Assembly: GCA_963691815.1 (NCBI GenBank) | Contig: OY829647.1 | Span: 15,581,360 to 15,645,359, forward strand | DNA from: Echiichthys vipera | Lineage: Eukaryota; Chordata; Actinopteri; Perciformes; Trachinidae | Direction: 5' to 3' | DNA: 64,000 nucleotides | Part shown: positions 51,430 through 64,000 of the stretch, in pieces | Position numbering within the stretch: position 1 is the stretch's first letter | Layout of the letters: the number at the start of each line of letters is the position of its first letter | Made by a program: the position numbers and the translations under genes | Notes under the pieces: model-generated | Seen by the model: only the letters and a program-made list of their open reading frames with translations | Databases searched by the model: none | Told to the model about the DNA's origin: nothing

Positions 51430-52310
51430 AGAACAAACTTCTGTGTGGCCAGTCATAAAATGTTAGTGTTTCTCTGATATAAACTCAAAGAAAAGCATGG
51501 GCTCATTGATGTAGATGGCAGAACTGTTTTTTAAAAAAAACACACTTTTCTCATAACGCTTTTCCGAATAAACCTGTATTCATACTCTGTCTGAAATGTT
51601 TCCGTTCTTTAAGCCTCTCTCCTGAAAAGCCCAATCTGCTTTGATTGGCTTGCAAGAAAAAATATGGCGCACCTTTGCAAAGGTATGGTTCTCAAGCTGT
51701 GGGTGGAGATTCAGATGGGGGGAGGTATATTCTAATAAGCCTGCATGTGACATTAGCGATGTTTTCATTACAGTCGAATACCGGAGTAAGACGGGTCTCC
51801 CTCGCCTAAACGCCCCTAATTTGAATGTGAGCCGCCCCTGAAGGCCGTTTGACCAGGCTTTTGTTGGCCCTGCCGAAGAGCAGGGCCTTTTTTCTCTCTG
51901 AAAAAAGCATGGTTGCCTATTGGATAGAACTCCAAGCGGGATGTGACGTAGGTAGTACTCGACACCACAACAACACGCAACATTTTTAAAAGCCGGCGAA
52001 GTAGAGAGTAGACACTTGGAGAAAGAAGTGCTGGAGTGCTGGAGTGGCGTTCTGCGACGATAGAGTGAGAGGACATTTCAGAGGGCGTGCCTTCAAACTT
52101 TCCCAGCGGCCACATTTTACCTAAATGGAAATGCCAAATCTGAATGGCTTGTTGAATCCTGGCTTTTCTGAGGCAGTCCACAAAAAAAAACGGAGTGGGT
52201 TGTCTTATTTTGCAGTTTGTGGGTTTGTATGCACTCCAGATACCCAAATGTATGTGCACAAACACTGAAAAGGTGAGTTTTCCTGTCAGATGTCCTCTTT
52301 AAAGTTCCTC
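51430..52310. mobile_element. possible DNA-transposon-derived segment
   Basis: Sequence texture (TGGGCTCATTGATGTAGATG, GCCCAATCTGCTTTGATTGG, and a right side ending CAGATGTCCTCTTTAA) resembles internal and terminal parts of a common teleost non-autonomous element. GC content rises at 51760-52090 relative to its surroundings. No inverted left end found, so confidence is low. Confidence 0.3.
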
Positions 52311-54031
52311 ACATTCATATTTCTCCACGGACTGAGCCATGAAGGAAGTTCATCCTCTCATGTGGAGTACTTTAATCCTGCAGGACAAGTGTTAGGTGAT
52401 GAGAATTTTACAATTGTTAGGATTTTATGTGGAACGACATACTAAATAAGCGACTCTTCCAATTTCACCTTTTTCAACTCTCCTTCCCCTCTTTAATCTG
52501 GTGACTCACGCCTCTGTTTTGACTGACTGTCAGTCAGCCTAAGTAGCGTATGATTGAGGTTTATTGCAACAGATTTGAGAACCTCCTCTATTCGTATTTG
52601 CCGGAGGCTCTTTTCCTCTGCTGCTGTGTGTGTTGAGCTGAATTCATTAGGCACGGGCTTGGTAAATTTCTGCTGTAGGTGGCAGCATCTCTCCCAAGTT
52701 CCCCAAGTTTGCCTCAGGGGCACAGTTCATTTCAAGACTTTCTTTACTTTGATTTCTGAGAGCAGATTTGCTCAGCTGTTGACCCAGACCTACTGTGCTC
52801 ACTATCATAGATATTTTACATTATACAGCACTCTACTACTGATTAGGCACAGTACAAAACTGCCAAAACCAATCCTTAATGTAGTCTAAATTTACCGAAT
52901 GCAATCTCAGAGAGGAGTAACTACAGTATAATGTACAGTATAATAAGTACACACTGTAAATGGTTTTCAGAAGCTGAAGTCTATGGGGATTAAATGAGGG
53001 TTTTAAAGATTTGTTTATCTGCCTTGTAAATACTGCTTAACTGAAACACATCTGTTTGAGGGGTGATTTAAACCAGCAGTACCCTGGCTTTGGTCACAGG
53101 TTATGGCCTATGTGTGAGCATGAGCAATGAGCAGTTTGGGCAAAGTGTGATTTGGAAGTGATTGATTAGAGGGATTTCTAGAGACCACAGAGAAAGCCAG
53201 ATTAGTGGGTTAAGGGTTGTTAAGCCTAAAGCCAGGGGGTTTATTGTCACATTGCTCACTTTTACACTCACTCTTTGGAGGGAGAGAGTGTTTAGAGACA
53301 GCATAGAAAGAAACAGAAAAAATGTTTATATTGTTATTGTTTTTGGTCCAAAATCTGAAGAACTCATGATACACTTACTCACAAAGAAAAAGCCACTGAT
53401 ACATTTGTTCAAACATTCAGATAATCGTCTCCATCAGGCTGTGTGACCAAGCAGAATGCCTGCATTATCAGTACTACAATACCCATAAGCCCTAGGGTTT
53501 ACACTGTCAGCCAACCAATTAACTCCAAATGCTCCTGTCAGCTAATTATGCTGAAATAATGATACTTTGGAATCCCCCAATCACCAGCACACACACAAAC
53601 ACACACACACAGATGCCCCCTTACTTCATCAGTACAGCACAGTGCGTCTTGCGTGCGTGCGAGTGAGCGAGCGATGATGATGAAATAGCCATCTGCCACA
53701 GGCGGGCGTGTGTGAATCCCAAATGAAGATGAGTTGCTAGCTTCAAACAGCAGCAGCCTTTAAGTTGTAAATGAACAGGGAGTATTTCTGCCTCTGGGCA
53801 ACCCAACCTATACTTACCTGCACAGCACCAACACCTCACACTCCCTCATAAAGAAACACTGGTCAATTAAACCCTTTCCTTCAATTTAATCCCTTCTCAC
53901 CCCTGTTCTCCTCCCTTCATTTCCGTTTGATTTTTTTTTTCCTTCTCTCTTTGAAGATGATACCATCGGAAGTGGGTCAGCAGAGAGCAATGTCAGCTGT
54001 TTGCTGATATTTGGAGAATGAGAATGAGAGT
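52311..54031. other. unique non-coding stretch
   Basis: No gene recognised. A minus-strand frame at 52493-52723 has no domain I can name. Confidence 0.4.
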
Positions 54032-54220
<189 letters not shown>

Positions 54221-55924
54221 TTTACATTGTGTTTGATGTGACTAAGCCTGACGCTGTGTTCATTAAGGTGCTCTCTGGGTCTTTCGTATTCATGATCAAA
54301 TCATCTGATAACAGTCCAGCCCTAATAGTTGATGGCAATTTAAGCTCTTACTGACAATTTGTGTCTATTAGAGGCACTCCATAAAACTGAAGATATACAA
54401 CTGAAATCAAATTGAACATGGGTTTTTTCCTATTGCAAATGAAACCTTTGATTTCAATGAAATTGTTCTCTTAAAGACACTTCAACAGATTTTTTTTCAT
54501 CTACCAGAAGAAAATGATATCGTTGAAGCACCAAGCTTAAGTTCCCCCTCTTACTACAAAAGAAATGTTGGCATGAAAATGAGTCTTACAATGAAATGTG
54601 ATTGACTGTGATTACTTTTAATTGTGATCCATTTATGAGAACTTAAAGTTACAGATGTAATCACTCAAAATGAGTTATACTGAACAATGAACACCAGTAT
54701 TGCAGCATTCCAACCAGCATTCTTCTGATTCAAAATGAATTCAAAATCTTGCAACAAAAAGCAGCAACTGATCTCAACAGACCTTTTTCGCGGCAAATGT
54801 TTTGAGTTGCCATTACAGGAAAAGCATAGGTGAAACAAATTCTGTTAACGATGTCTCAGTACAATCAAGTGTCCCAGTAAAGCCACTGAACTTCCGCAAT
54901 GTCCAGCAAATTAGGTGCGGACATTGCCAGGAGTTGCGCTTTGTCACATGTAGCACACAACAGGAGATTCTCTGCGTCAGACGTCTTCTCATTTCCTGGA
55001 AATGCTCTGTTTTGGTTCACAGCAAGTAATGGTGACAGGCTAGGATGTGACACAGATGATACCGCGGTGTCATAGCTGGTTTGTATTTTGGTCTGGCCAA
55101 AATATCAGCTGTGAAAAAGGGATTTTGGGAAAGTGAGCAACATACTAAAAATCCATACTAAAAAACCTTTCCTGCAAGTTGCTTTTGGAGAGACGCATTT
55201 CTAATGCATCAAAGTCAAGCAAATGCATTAGAGATCGTAAATGTTTGTGTGAGACTGTAAAGCTACAGTATGACAGCAATGTTGGGAACGTCTCCCATCA
55301 GTGTCAATCACAGTCAGGGTGCTGTGTAGGTCCCATCATACAGTAACTGTCATATCTGTGTGCATATGTGCTTATGAATGTGTGATTACATTACTATAGG
55401 AGTGCTTGTGTGTATATTATGTATGTGTTTTCACGTCAAGCTGCCTACACATCCTCTCTCGTGCTTCTTTGCGCTTATGTATTTGTATGTACGTGTGTGT
55501 GGGAGTGTACACATGGCTCTGCACATGCATTGGTGTAGACAAGTCCCACATGAGACCTCTCAGACACAAAGGGGGTAATATATGTATAGAAGGGCCTCTG
55601 TGTCCCAGTCTTATGGAAATACAGTCTAGCTCACTGTCTCCATGCACCCTGGTAAAGCCTGCTGCTAAACCCCAAATGGACCATTATGTGTCTGTAGAGT
55701 GGGAGGGTCAAGAGACCCCTGATGGAAATTGGAATGGGGGGTAGGGACACATTAATTCAACTTAGGTCGAGTGATACACGTGCTACACACTCAAATGGGA
55801 TATGCTTATAAGCACCTGCAAACACATCTACACGTCTAAGAGATGCATATATCCACCTAAAAAAGGCAAAATATGCATCACGCAGGATATGCATGCATGA
55901 TTAACTGCACTGGATTTGAATGTA
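54221..55924. other. unique non-coding stretch
   Basis: Frames at 54802-55053 on both strands have no recognised domain. No repeat identified. Confidence 0.4.
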
Positions 55925-56024
55925 TACACACACACACACACACATACACACACACGCACACACACACACACACACACACACCCCCACCCAACCCACACAC
56001 ACACACACACACAACACACACACT
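55925..56024. repeat. (CA)n array with CCCCCACCCAACC break
   Basis: Two CA blocks separated by a C-rich 16-bp interruption. Confidence 0.95.
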
Positions 56025-62231
<6,207 letters not shown>

Positions 62232-62445
62232 CCTGGGTAGAGTGTGCAGGAGGCAGAACACAACGTTGATTACCCAGCTTTCACAGATATGGTTCTCGTA
62301 ATTTGGTCATAAACAACCAGGTCTCTTGCCATTCCTTGAATTTGTCTGACAATTTTGTCCTTTGCCCCTATCGACCGAAGTTCCTGAGTCTCGTTGTTCC
62401 AGTTAGACATATTTTATTGCCGTCTTGGTGTAAATCAGCATATAT
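62232..62445. repeat. dispersed repeat, family B, copy 2
   Basis: Same orientation and order of blocks as the copy at 19.66-19.86 kb, with the two anchor words 102 bp apart here and 109 bp there. More diverged in the middle. Non-coding. Confidence 0.6.
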
Positions 62446-62614
62446 CTTCACAAACGGGGTCCATCAGAGATTACATAGACTTTAAACTAGGAAGCTGGTA
62501 GGATAAACTCTTTTTGATGTCCAATGTACAATGTCACATACAGCTCCTCCGGTTAATGTCTAGAGATCATTTTAGGTTTGCACTGAATGTGTGAAAAGGG
62601 CTTTATGTAATGAC

Positions 62615-62715
62615 CATGGAGGGAGTTTGCAGACTCCACAAGGAGAGGCCCCATTCACATTTGATTCTGGGACCTTCTTGCTGTGAGGTGACAGGTGACA
62701 TCACCACAATGCCAA
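62615..62715 (-). mobile_element. V-SINE head fragment, antisense
   Basis: GAGTTTGCAGACTCCACAAG and GGGACCTTCTTGCTGTGAGG match the tRNA-derived head and its junction with the core in antisense V-SINEs. The core and 3' tail are missing, so only about 100 bp survive. Confidence 0.6.
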
Positions 62716-64000
62716 CCAGTAGTCTAATAGGGCTTTTAAGGCATAAAAAAACAATAATGTTTTAAATTTATTGAAGAATATTTATCAGCACTAATAAGAA
62801 AATGTAATGGAAACTACCACAAGGGTCTGCTGAGTAAAGCTATAACCTATAACCTGGTTAGCCTCAGCCATTCAGAATCTGGCTAGCTGTCAAAAACCAA
62901 AGCCAGCTCTCCATCTAGATTACAGTTTGCCAGGCTGCCTCCATCCATCTCTCTCTTCCTCTGGACGGATGGACAGCAGATTAGGCCTGCCTCCATTGCG
63001 GTGCGTTATGCCTCATACTGCGTTAAGTGACCTATGATTAATTGCACATTATTAACTTAACTGAGATTGTTCTCCAGATATGTAGGCGTCGATAATGTCT
63101 GATTCCTCTTTAATAGGCCACTTCTGACAGTATTCATAATGTGCCATTTGCCCTGATCCCTCCCTAATGTATTCCCGCTTTGAGAAAATTTCACTAATTT
63201 AGGGGTGAGGGGAAATGGGCCAAAGGGAATGGCGGATCAGCAGTGGGATGATTCTCCCATCGGTTAGTTAGCCCACAGGCACAAGTGGATGCCATTGGGG
63301 ATGAAAGGAAAAAAGCAAAGTTTGTCCATGTGTGAAATCCCCATCCTGGGCTTTTTCTTAGAAGAAGATAGATGATAGAGTAGATAGAGAAGATCGAATT
63401 CAGTAACCCTCTAGGTTTAAAGGATAAAGAATCACCAGTTACTTGAGAGGATACACTGTATTTATAGATTACTGCTGGTATTCCATTTGCCTATTGTGCA
63501 CCGTTTATTTTTCTGAATGAGGGCTTTTATGATGTTACTGACTTAGGGTGATTTTCACACATGCAGTGAAGCAGAACAGGTGGGAACATTATCTGCAATT
63601 TAATTAATTCTTTTTTTTTTGCATAAACGCATGTTAACATGCTCTAGTAGAAACGTAGAAACCATTTAAACCATTATACTTTAAGTATCATTCATACAGA
63701 TAATATAAGTTGAGAAGCTGCACGTTAAGAATCTTTCCCAGACCAACCTTCCTCTCTCCAACCTCTAATCTCAGCCAAGCAACCTACACTGTACCTCCAA
63801 ATTGATGTGCTTGCTGCTGTCAAACACACTACAGGGAAGCGCCCCAGTTGACCACCTTCTTCTCCAATTTTGGTAATCTCACTCGGCCAATCAGCTGTGG
63901 TCACAAACCCATACACTCTATATCTCCAAATGAGGTGTCCACACAACATTGAGTTCATCTCATGTCTCGACCCCCCCCCCCCCCCACCACCACCACACAC
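62716..64000. other. unique non-coding stretch to window end
   Basis: 63000-63200 looks like a conserved non-coding block by texture. A run of about 16 C residues lies at 63969-63984. A minus-strand frame runs off the right edge (63725-64000) but starts with poly-Gly from the C run and has no recognised domain. Confidence 0.4.

Noticed and set aside
52493..52723. 76-codon minus-strand frame with charged composition as a possible exon
   Set aside because: Composition is plausible but I see no domain, and its ends are not bounded by convincing splice sites.
63725..64000. 91-codon minus-strand frame at the window edge as a partial exon
   Set aside because: The N-terminal poly-Gly comes from a C homopolymer; no domain recognised and no splice-site support. 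It could be reconsidered with sequence beyond the edge.

Overview
The window reads as non-coding, repeat-rich DNA from a ray-finned fish, most likely a spiny-rayed teleost. Three things support this: very long and frequent (CA/GT)n, (CT/GA)n and (AT)n microsatellites (about 2.4 kb by my coordinates), a near-complete L2/Maui-type LINE, and V-SINE, hAT-like, PIF/Harbinger-like and long-inverted-repeat elements of kinds common in teleosts. I found no convincing host protein-coding exon, no tRNA or rRNA gene, no CRISPR array and no prokaryotic gene organisation. It is probably an intergenic desert or part of a very large intron. Family names are recognised from memory of conserved motifs, not from a database search.

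Layout. 0-8.8 kb: unique AT-rich sequence with (CA)n arrays, one degraded dispersed repeat (about 2.0-2.37 kb), an antisense retroelement tail (6.47-6.79 kb) and a purine-rich stretch. 8.8-9.1 kb: a small TTAA-flanked MITE. 9.1-15.4 kb: mostly unique, with an inverted pair of ATTTGCAT octamers and several microsatellites. 15.5-16.5 kb: an element of about 1 kb with inverted repeats over 200 bp long. 17.5-18.4 kb: a cluster of three long (GT)n arrays. 20.28-20.84 kb: a 550-bp element with an 8-bp target-site duplication and a helicase-like fragment. 25.2-30.75 kb: the retrotransposon core, with a decayed antisense LINE fragment (CCHC zinc-knuckle type) followed by a sense L2-like LINE. The LINE has endonuclease and reverse transcriptase, a frameshift near its start, and an 11-copy, ~47-bp tandem repeat in its 3' UTR. 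33.0-33.5 kb: a hAT-like MITE containing an (AT)n array. 36.5-38 kb: a LINE tail and two oppositely oriented pieces of a common teleost MITE. 41.2-41.7 kb: an antisense 3' fragment of the same LINE family with only one VNTR unit. 43.0-44.3 kb: nested transposons including a 596-bp PIF/Harbinger-like element with a Myb/SANT-like coding remnant. 48.9-49.25 kb: an antisense V-SINE. 49.5-64 kb: many microsatellites, a second copy of each of two dispersed repeats, and unique sequence with conserved-noncoding-like AT-rich blocks.

No set of genes here works together as a pathway. The only substantial protein is the LINE enzyme, which in intact relatives nicks DNA and reverse-transcribes its own RNA at the cut. 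The SINE ends and small MITEs are non-autonomous and would have depended on enzymes supplied by related elements elsewhere. The more unusual signals are the VNTR inside the LINE 3' UTR, the coding remnants inside two small DNA transposons, the triple nesting at 43-44 kb, and a perfect 17-bp hairpin at 47.54 kb.
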